A DNA stretch of 64,000 nucleotides. It comes from Anastatus disparis. Lineage: Eukaryota > Arthropoda > Insecta > Hymenoptera > Eupelmidae. The stretch covers positions 1,798,001 to 1,862,000 of the forward strand of contig JAFFSR010000010.1 of NCBI GenBank assembly GCA_017163975.1, read 5' to 3'. Position 1 is the first letter of the stretch. Each line of letters opens with the position of its first letter. Made by a program: the position numbers and the translations under genes. Positions 21,565 to 32,900 of this stretch are shown piece by piece. The notes below the pieces were generated by a model. It made no database searches. It was not told where the DNA came from and saw only the letters and a list, made by a program, of their open reading frames with translations.

Positions 21565-21826
21565 TTTTGTTTATATGATTTATTTATGTATCTAAATTTG
21601 TATTATTAATTTTTATAGTAATATTATAATTTTAATATTTATTAATTTTATTATTAGTTTAATAATTAATATAAATGTAACCTGTAAAAAATAAAAAATA
21701 AAATTATTATATAATTTGTTAAAAATAATAAATGTAGAAATATAAAATTTAATATTTATAAATGTTAAATTATAATAAAATTATTTTTCTAATATTTCTT
21801 TCCACACTATATTTGGTATAGTATCA

Positions 21827-22200
21827 TTATTTTCTGATACATTCATTTTGAATAAATATTTTATTTACATTTTTACATCGCGAAAGAGCAACGTATAATT
21901 GACCATGAGAAAACAAAGGTTTTTTAATATATATACCAACATTTTCAAAACTTTGTCCTTGAGATTTATTTATAGTTATTGCAAACGCTAGAACAATAGG
22001 AAATTGTTTTCTATATAAAATAAAAGGTAATAACGATTATTCGTTAGTATTCAATGTTATTCTTGGTATAAACACTTTATTTCCTTCATTTTCTCCTGTA
22101 ATAATTTCAGCTTCTATATAATATTTAAATAATTTAGTTATTTTTAATCGTGTTCCATTACATAATCCATCTTTAATACTTAAATTTTGAATTAGCATTC
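21827..22200 (-). pseudogene. Helitron/Pif1-type helicase, C-terminal fragment
   Basis: About 124 codons in one frame. From the 5' side: LSIKDGLCNGTRLKITKL, then FIPRITL, a single TAA (about 22048), [11 protein letters not shown], the helicase motif TINKSQGQ and the final motif [10 protein letters not shown], ending at TAA 21827-21829. These are the hallmark C-terminal motifs of the Pif1-like SF1 helicase domain of Helitron Rep-helicase proteins (and of cellular Pif1). No Rep/HUH nuclease part or upstream helicase motifs (Walker A/B) are present; upstream sequence changes to an ORF on the other strand. One in-frame stop and 5' truncation make it a pseudogene. Confidence 0.75.
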
Positions 22201-22267
22201 ATATACTATTCATATAAACAAGAATCATTCAATAATTAATGCAACATGTACTATTTTTGGATTAATT

Positions 22268-22507
22268 ATGAAAAATAAAAAACATTACAAAAGACATATA
22301 GATAATCATGATAAAAATAATAAAGAATTTATTTGCAAATATTGTACAAAAAGTTATTCAAAATTAGATCATTTAATACGACATTTGAAGATACACCAAG
22401 ATATATATTCACATATATGTGAATATTGTGGGAAAGGTTTCCATAGATTAGATTCTTTAAAGAAACATAAGAAGATTCATGATACTGTAAGTGAAAAAAA
22501 TACATAA
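22268..22507 (+). CDS. C2H2 zinc-finger ORF, 79 residues
   Basis: Contains two complete C2H2 fingers, CKYCTKSYSKLDHLIRHLKIH and, after a linker, CEYCGKGFHRLDSLKKHKKIH, preceded by a partial one (YKRHIDNH). Each full finger keeps C-x2-C-x12-H-x3-H spacing with Phe/Tyr and Leu in place. It is intact from Met to stop, but short, so it could be an exon or a truncated gene. C2H2 fingers bind DNA or RNA. Its place between the inverted ends of an AT-rich element suggests a mobile-element or captured gene. Confidence 0.55.
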   Translation: MKNKKHYKRHIDNHDKNNKEFICKYCTKSYSKLDHLIRHLKIHQDIYSHICEYCGKGFHRLDSLKKHKKIHDTVSEKNT

Positions 22508-23595
22508 AAAAAATTATTAACAGTAATATTATTTATATTTTCATAAATACATAATGTTTAATCTTATCCATTAATAATATTTTTTAAAATTTTAGTTAAA
22601 ACATATATAAATATTGTATATATTTTTTAAAATGTTTATTATTTCATTAAAAATATTGAAAAAATTATGATATATCTTTTAAAATGTAAAAGCAAGTAAA
22701 AAGATATTACATAGGAATTATAACAAAATAATCCTTCAAATCTTAAAAGACTTCACAAACATTATGATATATCAATTATTATATTAAAATTTTTTTCAAT
22801 TTAAATTATACATTGTGATTTAAGATTTATTTAATAATTATATAAAATGTTAAACATTTTAATAAAAATATTTATAAATTTTATTGAAAAAATAATGAAT
22901 TTTATGATATATCAATTATTATATTAAAATTATAAATTTTTTTCAAACACTAGTTATTTAAAACATTTTTTCAACTTTTTAATATATTACAAAATACAGT
23001 GAAACATATACAAAAACTATAACATAAAATAATATATATTATATAAAAAGTGGTTTTTAGGGCTACTGGCGAAGGTTTCCACTATAAAAAAAATCATAAC
23101 GCGCCGTTAGCGATACCGCTACATTATAAACCTATTTTCTATATATTCATTTAATATATTTATAGATTTATTGTTAATTTAAATATTAACTTTTAAAATA
23201 ATAAAATTTGAATGTTAATTTTAAAAATAATTTATTATAAACATATAACAAAGGTTTAAAGTGTAAGGTGGTGTGGAAACTCGATTGTTTATTTATATAA
23301 ATAAACAATCATAATTAAATTATTATTTGTTTTTTCAGATATATCATGTGTTTCATAAATATAATTACTTATTTTTCATGTAAATGTTTTAACAAGAAGT
23401 CTTAATTCATTAATTAATAATATAAAGAACAAATTTTTTTCTCTATTAATAATTTTATTAATGTATAAATATAAAAGTATTATATAATAAAATTTTATTA
23501 TTAAAAATATAATTTCGTTTTTCATTAGATATACCACATTATATTAATTAACATAATAATGCATACAAGTTATAAACTGTTATACGAGTCATTAC

Positions 23596-23802
23596 ACGAA
23601 TGGGGGGCAGTGGGGGGTGATGTGGGGGCCAACGGGGGAGCACGGGGGGGCACGGGGGGTGGGGGACCTATACAGGAAGTAAATGGTTACAAAATATCGT
23701 AGAATTACAAACAATTTTACGTTATTTTGTAGGAATTCCTTACAAAACATTATTGGGAGCTGTGGGGGGCATGGGGGGGCACGGTGGGAGTGGGGGGCTG
23801 AA
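23596..23802 (+). repeat. G-run cluster (potential G-quadruplexes)
   Basis: Two blocks of repeated runs of four or more G on the + strand (23602-23668 and 23757-23800), for example TGGGGGGCAGTGGGGGG, inside a region otherwise above 75% AT. The spacing allows several G4 structures. The complement gives Pro-rich ORFs that have no further support. Confidence 0.7.
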
Positions 23803-23835
23803 ACTGAATTTTTAATATAACTATATAATATAGGA

Positions 23836-23836
<1 letters not shown>

Positions 23837-23866
<30 letters not shown>

Positions 23867-23868
23867 AC

Positions 23869-23907
<39 letters not shown>
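23837..23907. repeat. (TA)n microsatellite
   Basis: Two TA runs separated by CATAATA, directly before polB unit B. Confidence 0.9.
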
Positions 23908-23910
<3 letters not shown>

Positions 23911-24955
23911 GTTTCAGATATCGAGGGGCAGCTCATGAATAAGGAAACGTATCTTTCCATATGAATACTTGAATTCTGTAGATAAACTCAATAAATCAAA
24001 ACTTGCATTAAAAGATGAATTTTATAGTAATTTAAATAACAGTAACATATCCGATGAAGACTATAAACACGCTAAAAATAATTGGAAAGAATTCAATACA
24101 TCAAATTTAGGTGAATATTCAGATTTATATTCGTAAACAGATGTGTTATTGTTAGCTTAAGTTTCTGAAAATTTTTGAAACAATTGTTCAAGTACGTACG
24201 ATTTGGATCCGGCTCATTACTACACAGCTCCTGGATTTACATGGGATGCTATGCTTAAATATACGAAAATAAAGTTGCAATTGTTAACTGACATTGGTCA
24301 GGTGTTGTTTGCTGAGCGTGGAATAGGGGGTGTTCCAATAGGTATGCGCAGGCTAACAATAAGTATATGGGTAAAAACTATAATGAAAATAAGGAAATGA
24401 AGTATCTCATGTACTACGATGTTAACAATTTATATGAATGGACCATGATACAATCATTACCCTATGGTGCTTTGAATGGATTGAGGATGTTGATAAAGTA
24501 GATTTCAACATTGGTAATAATTCGGCATTTGGTTATATTCTTGAAGTAGACTTAGAATATCCAAAATATCTGCATGATGTGCATAAAGATTTACCATTCT
24601 GTTCAGAACATGAGAAGCCTCCAGGTTCCAAATATTCACATTATTGACTACAGTGCAATTCAAAGAAAGATATATTTTATATTACCAACATTTAAAGCAA
24701 ACTCTTAGAAATGGACTCAAAGTAATTAAAATTCATAGAATCTTAAAATTTAATCAAAGGCCCTGGCTAAAAGATTACATTGAATTGAATAGTAATATAA
24801 GATAAAAGCCAAAACAAGTTTGAGAGTAATTTATATAAAATTATGAATAATGATGCATTTAGCAAAACCATGGAAAATGTTAGAAAAAGAGTTGATATAA
24901 AGCTTGTAACGAAATGGGATGGGAGAGTCATAAACCGTTAAATTGTAGAATACTA
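23908..24955 (+). pseudogene. Polinton polB fragment, unit B (longest copy)
   Basis: This is the most complete polymerase-domain piece. After GTTTCAGATATCGAGGGGCA it reads, with frame changes, FPYEYLNS-type sequence, DPAHYYTAPGFTWDAMLKYT, a motif-A-like [10 protein letters not shown] (24415-24450), LPFCSEHEKPP, IHRILKFNQRPWLKDYI, and the conserved [17 protein letters not shown] and LVTKWDGR. These match the order in protein-primed PolB. Several stops and frameshifts make it non-functional. It meets unit C head to head near 24955, where C stops at the motif-A codons. Confidence 0.85.
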
Positions 24956-25467
24956 ACATCGTAGTACATGAGATACTTCATTTCCTCATTTTCATTATAG
25001 TTTTTACCCATATACTTATTGTTAGCCTGTGCATACCTATTGGAACACCTCCTATTCCACGCTCAGCAAACAACACCTGACCAATGTCAGTTAACAATTC
25101 CAACTTTATTTTTGTATATTTGAGCATAGCATTCCATGTAAATCCAGGAGCTGTGTAGTAATGAGCCGGATCCAAATCGTACGTACTTGAACAATTGTTT
25201 CGAAATTTTTCAGAAACTTAAGCTAACAATAACACATCTGTTTACGAATAAAAATCTGAATATTCACCTAAGTTTGATATATTGAATTATTTTCAATTAT
25301 TTTTAGCGTGTTTATAGTCTTCATCAGATATGTTACTGTTATTTAAATTACTATAAAATTCATCTTTTAATGCAAGTTTTGATTTATTGAGTTTATCTAC
25401 AGAATTCAAGTATTCGTATAAAAAGATACCTTTCCTTATTCATGAGCTGCCCCTCGATATCTGAAAC

Positions 25468-25468
<1 letters not shown>
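24956..25468 (-). pseudogene. Polinton polB fragment, unit C
   Basis: Inverted copy of the first half of unit B. On the - strand it runs from GTTTCAGATATCGAGGGGCA at 25468 through DPAHYYTAPGFTWNAMLKYT (65-codon open stretch 24978-25175) to YYDV at the junction. With B it forms a 1.56-kb palindrome-like unit flanked by (TA)n. It carries the same frame lesion after LMNK as the other units, so all descend from one already damaged copy. Confidence 0.8.

Positions 25469-25469
<1 letters not shown>

Positions 25470-25530
<61 letters not shown>
25470..25530. repeat. (TA)n microsatellite between polB units C and D
   Basis: Uninterrupted TA run apart from one TG. Confidence 0.9.
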
Positions 25531-25532
<2 letters not shown>

Positions 25533-25536
25533 TATG

Positions 25537-26131
25537 TTTCAAATATCAAGGGATAGCTCATGAATCATGTAATTCATCATATAGAGACTCTCTTAGTATC
25601 CCTGTAGTATTCCACAATTTTACGGGTTATGACTCTCCCATATCCATTTATTTTCATTATAGTTTTTATCCATATACTTATTGTTAGCCTGTACATACCT
25701 ATTGGAACACCTCTTATTCCACGCTCAACAAACAACACCTAACCAATGTTAGTTAAAAATTACAACTCTATTTTCGTATATTTAAGCATAGCATCCCATG
25801 TAAATTCAGGAGCTGTGTAGTAATGAGATGAATCCAAATCGTACATACTTGAACAATTGTTTCAAAATTTTTTAAAAACTTCAGCTAATAATATTACATC
25901 TGATTACAAATACAAATCTGAATATTCACCTAAATTTTATATATTGACTTCTTTCAAAACATTTTTAGCGTGTTTATAGTCTTCATCAGATATGTTACTG
26001 TTATTTAAATTACTATAAAATTTAGCTTTTGATAGAAGTTTTGATTTATTGAGTTTATCTACAGAATCCAAGTATTCATATGTAAAGATACCTTTTCTTA
26101 TTCATGAGCTGCCCCCTCAATATCTGAAACT
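25537..26131 (-). pseudogene. Polinton polB fragment, unit D
   Basis: Inverted twin of unit A (19591-20186), same length within one base, same internal deletion and same stops. Examples are a stop in place of Gln before VLFVERGI and a stop after DLYL. Both ends carry the inverted GTTTCA… repeat and (TA)n outside. On the - strand it follows the exonuclease piece 26230-26889, as expected for the right-hand polB gene, with about a hundred codons missing at the TA run between them. Confidence 0.8.
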
Positions 26132-26134
<3 letters not shown>

Positions 26135-26219
<85 letters not shown>

Positions 26220-26228
26220 GATATATAT
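26135..26228. repeat. (TA)n/(GT)n microsatellite
   Basis: TA run with a (GT)7 interruption at about 26178-26191, separating polB unit D from the exonuclease piece. Confidence 0.9.
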
Positions 26229-26229
26229 T

Positions 26230-26889
26230 GCATTTGAAATCTTTTTTTTTCTTCTAAGGTTAAAGCTTTCATTGGTATTTTATGTTGGTATACAGATTCA
26301 ATATTGTCAGCGAGTTTTTAAGTTTGTTTGAACCATGCAGCAGGATTAGGTCCTCTGTAGTTATTGTAGCATGATATGGTCTTGTCATCACTACATTTCA
26401 AATAATATCCAACACTAAATATTTCATGTTTTTGAATAATATTCGTGTCTTGAACAAGCAACGAAAGGGCTTCAAAGTCTGCGTATACAATAAAAGGAAC
26501 CTTTTCCTTATTTAAAAATTTTTCTAAAATGTAATATACTGTTTTTTCCTTCTGTTAAATTTACTCTGCACTTATTAATTTTAGAGCAATCTTCATGATA
26601 AAATTTTAATTTTTGTTTAGTGTTAAAGTAATGGAAACATCGATTATATATATATATATATATTCGCCCATTATGTTTTGATATCTTATTAGAAACTAAT
26701 CGAGATAAATTCTTTATTTATACATAATGATATATTATTGATACATTTTTATCATAGTTTTGTTGTTCTTCTTCTTCATTTATAAAATAATTTCGTATCA
26801 ATAAAAGATTAATATGTTTATTTTCTTCAGATGATATTATACGTAGAGATAAAACATTGAATTTACCAGAATGTTTCTTCAATATATAT
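26230..26889 (-). pseudogene. Polinton polB, exonuclease-domain part
   Basis: On the - strand the stretch reads SSEENKHINLLLIRNYF, IKNLSRLVSNKISKHNGRI, a short TA run (26641-26662), then KVPFIVYADFEALSLLV, IFSVGYYLKCSDDKT, NYRGPNPAAWFK and LADNIESVYQHKIPMKALTL. YADFE is the Exo I motif of the 3'-5' proofreading domain of protein-primed PolB. A few stops interrupt it. It directly continues the N-terminal part at 56520-58060, from which it is separated by the 29.6-kb element 26891-56456. Confidence 0.85.
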
Positions 26890-26890
26890 A

Positions 26891-29800
26891 CCCACATAGC
26901 ATGAAATATTTATGAAAGCTTTCAGAAATATTTGCAAGGAAAGAATGAAAGATTTCAAATATCTTTCGATGAAAGATTGTTGAAAGCCCGCTATGTCCGC
27001 CTGAGGGACTGCAAATAAATATTTCCATGAAAGTTTCTTGAAAAATTTTAACAAGATTTCCTAAAATATTTCTAAGAAATATATATGAAATATTTATACA
27101 ATATTTCAAAGCAATGTTTAAACAATCCATTAAATCTTTCATGAAAGATTTATGAAATCTTTCAACAATATTTACGAAAATATTTCAAATAAATCTTTTT
27201 GAAAGATTGTTACAACATTGCATTGCAAGATTATCACAATCGTTAAAATCTTTCATGAAAGATTTATGAAAGATTTCAGCAAAGTTTACGAAAATATTTC
27301 AAGGAAATCTTTTTGAAAGATTGATACAACATTCCATTGCAAGATTATTATCATCATTAAAATCTTTCATGAAAGATTTATGAAAGATTTCAGAAATGCC
27401 CTAGCGGAAATAAAAAGAAGAAAACTGAAGAAAACTGAAGACAACAGTTTATAACAGAAGATAACGGCAGAAAAATGTCGGAATTGAGACAAAGACAACA
27501 GTTATCAACTGTTTTCTTCAGTTTTCTGCCGATATTATCAGTTTTCTTCAGTTATTTTCTGTTTTCTTCACTTATTATATAAAAATGAAAATTTTTTTTT
27601 TAATTTTCTTTATTTTTCTTCGTTTTTTAACAGTTATCAACTGTTTTCTTCAGTTTTCTGCCGATATTATCAGTTTTCTTCAGTTATTTTCTCTTTTCTT
27701 CACTTTTTATATAAGAAAATTTATTTTTTCTTCAATTTTCTTCACTTTTTTTCGTTTTTCAACTGTTATCAACTGTTTTCTTCAGTTTTTTTGCCGATAT
27801 TATCAGTTTTCTTTGGTTATCTTCTGTTTTCTTCACTTTTTATGTGAGAAAATATTTTTTTTTTAAATTTTCTTCACTTTTCTTCATTTTTCAACAGTTA
27901 TTAACTGTTTTCTTCCGTTTTCTGCCGATATTATCAGTTTTCTTCAGTTATTTTCTGTTTTCTTCACTTTTTTCGTAAAAAAATATTTTTTTTCCAATTT
28001 TCTTCATTTTACTTTATTTTTAAACAGTTATTACCTTTTTTCTTCAGATTTCTTTACTTTTTTACAGTTTTGTTCAGAATATAGCTGTTTTCTTCAGTTT
28101 TCTTCACTTTTCAACAGTTATTTTCAGAAAATAACTGTTTTCTTCAGATTTCTTCACTTTTCAACAGTTATTTTCAGAATATATCTGTTTTCTTCAGTTT
28201 TCTTCACTTTTCAACAGTTATTTTCAGAATATAACAGTTGTCTTCAGTTTTTTCCGGATTTCTTCACTTTTCAAATTGCTTTTATAAATGAAGAAAAACG
28301 TTGAAAAATGAATAAAACTGTTGATAATTGCAGATAACTTCAGAAAACTGATAAAAACTGAAGAAATCATAAGAAATCAGAAGATAACTGTTGTCTTTGT
28401 CTCAATCTCGACATTTTTCAACAGTTAATTTCCGTCTTCTGCAGTTTTTATCAGTTTTCTTCTGTTTTCTTCTGATATTTTCGGATATTTACTGTTTTCT
28501 GCATTTTTTTTTCCGCTAGGGTGTTTACGAAAATATTTCAAGGGAATCTTTCTGAAAGATTGATACAACATTTCATTGCAAGATTATCACCAACATAAAA
28601 ATCTTTCATGAAAGATTTATGAAAGATTTCAGCAAAGTTTACGAAAATATTTCAAGGAAATCTTTTTGAAAGATTGATACAACATTTCATTGCAAGATTA
28701 TCATCATCATTAAAATCTTTCATGAAAGATTTATGAAAGATTTCAGCAATGTTTACGAAAATATTTTAAGAAAATCTTTCTGAAAGATTGATACAACATT
28801 TCATTGCAAGATTATCACTAACCCAGAAATCTTTCATGAAAGATTGATGAAATATTCCTTCTTTATTTCAGAAATATATTTACTGTATATATAGATGAAA
28901 TCTTTCATAAGCCTTTTATGAAAGCTTTCAAAGGAAATGTTGTTGAAAGCCCGCTATGTCCGCCTAAGAGACGGCAAATAAATATTTCCATGAAAGTTTA
29001 CTGGTAGATTTTAAAAAAATTTTTTTAAATATTTTTGATAAATATTTATGAAATATTTATACAATATTTCAAAGCAATGTTTAAACAATTAATTAAATCT
29101 TTCAAGAAAGATTTATGAAATCTTTCAACAATATTTACGAAAATATTTCAAGGAAATCTTTTGAAAGATTGCTATAGCATTTCATCGCAAGATCATCAAC
29201 ATCATTAAAATCTTTCATGAAAGATTTATGAAAGATTTCAGCAAAGTTTACGAAAATATTTCAAAGAAATATTTTTGAAAGATTGATACAACATTTCACT
29301 GCAAGATTATCATCAATATAGAAATCTTTCATAAAATATTTATGAAAGATTTCAACAATGTTTACGAAAATATTTTAAGGAAATCTTTCCGAAAGATTGA
29401 TGAAATATTCCTCCTTTATTCCAGAAATATATTTACTGTATATATAAATGAAATTTTTATTGAAGAGCCCACTATTGTCCGCATAAGGGATGGCAAATAA
29501 ATATTTCTGACAAGATTTCCTACAATATTTCCAAGAAATATTTATGAAATATTTATAATATTTATACAATATTAAAAAACAATGTTTAAACAATCAAATA
29601 TATCTTTAATAAAATATTTATAAAAGATTTCAACAATATTTACATAAATATTTCAAGAAAATCTTTTTGAAAGATTGATACAAACTTTCATTGCAAGATT
29701 ATAATCGTATTAGAAATCTTTTTGGATGATTGTTGCAATATTTCATTGCAAGATTATCAGTATCACTGAAATCTTTCATGAAAGATTCATGAAAAATTCC

Positions 29801-29935
29801 AGCAATATTTGCAGAAATATTTTAAGGGAATCTTTTTGAAAGATTTACACAACTTCTCCTTGTAAGATTATCACCATCAAACGTGTCTTTCATGAAAGAG
29901 ACGAAAAAAAATATTTTTTCAAGTCTTTTATTTTA
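26891..29935. repeat. Left subterminal array (about 114-bp palindrome-rich units)
   Basis: Degenerate units of about 114 bp (for example from 27246 and 27360) built around the 18-bp palindrome AATCTTTCATGAAAGATT, with GTTTACGAAAATATTTCAAG and a TTGCAAGATTATC segment. A block containing GCCCGCTATGTCCGCC recurs near 26985 and 28951, with a diverged form near 29466. The array is split by the element 27399-28521. Arrays of this kind at both ends are typical of CACTA subterminal regions, where an accessory protein binds. Confidence 0.75.
27399..28521. mobile_element. 1.1-kb element, TIR CCCTAGCGGAAA, inside the array
   Basis: Ends CCCTAGCGGAAATAAAAA and complement …TTTTTCCGCTAGGG. TG lies on both sides, and removing the element with one TG restores the array motif (…AATGTTTACG…). 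The interior is made of T-rich degenerate repeats of CAGTTTTCTTCAGTTATTTTC and contains long inverted segments (GAGACAAAGACAACAG near 27486 and its complement near 28390). No real ORF; the 93-codon Phe-rich reading frame is repeat-derived. Confidence 0.7.
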
Positions 29936-29961
29936 TTAAAAAATGTTTTTTTTTTATAATA

Positions 29962-32900
29962 TTAATTTATTTCTTGATCTGGCTCCTCTGGAATGACGGG
30001 TACAAATGTTTTATTGGTCTGGTTTTGTAAAGCTCTGAAACAACAAAAGTATTAAACATGTTTAGACATTAATTTCTCTACACTGTTAAAAATAATATTA
30101 AATTTTATGTAAAATATGAAATTAGCTTTCAATCTTTTCATTAAAATTAATAATTTTACTTTAATTTTAATATAAAATTGTAGCAAAATTTATAATTTTA
30201 TCATATTTTTAATATACACTTGTATTAAATTTATAGTAAAAATTTGAATTTTAATAATGTATTGAAAGCAAAATTCAATTTCTTAATAGTGTATATATTT
30301 TTACTCACTTTTTGGCTCTGCTGAGCCGAGTAAAGGAATTGTCCAGCCACATTTTGATACTTTGTGTGATATTTTCGTCTGTCGCACTTTGGTAGGAAGA
30401 TTTGACTGCATCTGAAAATATGTATATATATTCTTAATTTTTATTTATTCTCATTAAATAAATTTTTTAGTTTTAAAATAAAAGATATAAAAATCTTATT
30501 AAAAATTATCGAACAAATAAATGAAAGTATATGAAGAGAAACAAAAATATTTTATTATAATAAATCATCCATATTAAAGGAAAGCTGATCCTTACCAGAG
30601 AAAATAACCCATAGCAATGATAAATCTATATACACGGAGAAAAATTTCATTCTAAAAATTACTATTTGATATAACCGTGGGACATACTTTATTTGTATAA
30701 AAATTGCCAATTTAATAGTAAAAATTGCTATGTATAGTAAAAATTCTAAATGTTGACTATTTTTACTATTTAAAATAGTAATTTTTATACAAATAAAGTA
30801 TGTCCCAGGGTTACTATCTAAAATAGTAATTTTCCTGTGAAATTTGTAATTTTTACAATAGAATTTTTCTACGTGTAATAATGATCCATCATATATTATT
30901 TATTTAATTTTAGTTACAAAAAACTATTATTAATAAATTATTATTAATAAGACCAAAATAAAAAATAGTCTTTTTGAATGTAGTTATACTTACAAAAAAT
31001 ACAGGAAGTCAATTTTAAATCTTTGAACACTTTTTTTTTCTTCTGCCCATAGAAACTATATTGGCAAGCCAATTCATTGCTTATGACAGCGTTTAATACG
31101 TTATAAGTGAGATCGTGGGCACTACTTCCTCCCTTCGATTTCATGAACCTAACCTTTAAAAAGAGAAAATTCAAAATTAAATTAAATGAAATAATTATAT
31201 AAAGATATAAAAATATTTTTTTAATGAATTTTTTTTTCAAAAAAAGCTTTAATATCAAAATCCGAAATTACTAACATACTAATGTTTTAATGTAGATGAT
31301 TTTTTATAAAATTTTGTTCGAAAACGGACGTTGGCAAATTATAAATAGTGCAATCTTTATAAAAAAATTTTCTTGATCTCATTAACGTTAGCAATGAAAT
31401 TTTTATTAACGAGATCATGGGAACATATAATTTTAGATTTCTCAAAAACTTCTCGTCGTTAAGACGTTATATATTTTTTAAAAATTGAAAATTTTATATA
31501 AATGAATATGAAATGATTTGTATTTCTATTACTTAGAACAATTAATGATTCATATTTTAAAGATTTACAAATATAAAAAAACACACGTCCACTGTTTTCT
31601 CTGTAAAAAATGTATAAGTATAACTATGAAGGAAAATTAGCCGTGATTTGATTGGCTAATATTATCACAAGGTTAGTAGTGAGTATAAGAAAAGTGCGCG
31701 AATAATTAACATTTGGAAACACTGAATTTTAACTTCAATAAATAAATGAAAATTACAAATATAATTACAATAACAATTATTTCTAATTTTGTTATATGAT
31801 AAATGCTATTTTATATATTTTCTTACTCTGTTATTAAAAATCCTTCATAATCTGTTGTTTCCAGAATATATGTTTTATAAAAATAATTATTAAGAGTAAC
31901 ATAGTGATAACTACCTTCTAGTACAACAAAATCTTTTATTTATAATTTTTTATTATTTTACACTTAAACTTAGAAAGAGAGCACTCCAGCTCCACGAAAC
32001 AGATTCGATTGAAACTTCAAGGAATGATTTTTTGATGAAAAAACATAACCCGTGTTTTTTTCTTTTCATTGAATAGGATCTCTAGATAAGATACAGACAT
32101 TTTTTTATAATATAGTAAAAATAAGATTTTATAAAAACTCGAATAACCAAACAATTAATACTCTTACAAAAAAATGTATAAAAGATAAATTGAAGTACGA
32201 GTTAAATACTTTAATGTAAGCTTTCTTGCATTAAAAAAGCGCATGTTGTTTCAAAAGTCACAGGTAATTAGATATGCTAATGAAAAAGTGTTACATTTAT
32301 CATATGTTACATACTAAAAATATTAACAAATATGTAGTAATTTTCAATGAAGTACAACTTTGGAAAAACATAAGCTTTTTTAATGCAAAAAAAAGTTAAA
32401 TTAAAGTTTTCCGGAGCTGAGAATCTCTCTTTGTAAGTTAACTTGAAAAATTGAATTATTTACGAAGTGTTAAGAAAATTCAAGGACTACTGTCTGCTCA
32501 ACCTTTAGAGGATGGACAAGCCAATATGGTTTTATAAAAGTTAATACAACAGCTTTAAAATTTTCTAGACATTTTTCGCTTTTATTTAATTTATTTAATT
32601 TTTCAAATTTTAATAGTATTTTTCAATAATATTAATAAATATATGCTTAAGGAAATTACTTTTAAATGGGTAGTTTATAAAAAAAATGAGGTTAGTTCTG
32701 TCACCAAGCTGCTTGTGAGCATCACCGAATTCCATATATATATATATATATATATATATACACGCATACACAAAGTCAAAGTATTGCTCGGGTTTTTTTA
32801 TGTTAACACTAATACAAAAGTATCCTTCTAAGAGCTTCAATATTATTTGATGATGGAAACTGTGATACAACTTTTAAGAATATATTTGAAAATTTTTTAC

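Larger units (their letters stand above)
20280..23560. mobile_element. AT-rich 3.2-kb element with inverted ends, helicase tail and zinc finger
   Basis: Sequence near 20385-20655 reappears inverted near 23040-23345. Examples are GAGTTTCCACACCACCTTAC at 20439 against GTAAGGTGGTGTGGAAACTC near 23263, and the CGCGTTA / TAACGCG blocks. Base composition is extremely AT-rich between the ends. It carries a C-terminal fragment of a Helitron-type helicase on - and a C2H2 zinc-finger ORF on +. The start lies near the GC-rich CCCCCCTGCTCGCTCTGCTC (20281) just after the TA run. Insertion in a TA run, asymmetric ends and a Pif1-type helicase would fit a Helitron/Helentron-like element, but boundaries and class are uncertain. 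Confidence 0.5.

Noticed and set aside
26049..26237. ORFs with Ile-Tyr repeats (also near 32610, 56311, 56443, 23592)
   Set aside because: They are translations of (TA)n microsatellites and carry no coding signal.
27585..27866. 93-codon Phe-rich ORF as a membrane protein
   Set aside because: It is encoded by T-rich TTTTCTTCA repeats inside the element 27399-28521.
26891..29935. CRISPR-like or regularly spaced repeat array
   Set aside because: The units are degenerate throughout, have no unique spacers, occur in a eukaryotic setting, and are better explained as subterminal transposon repeats.
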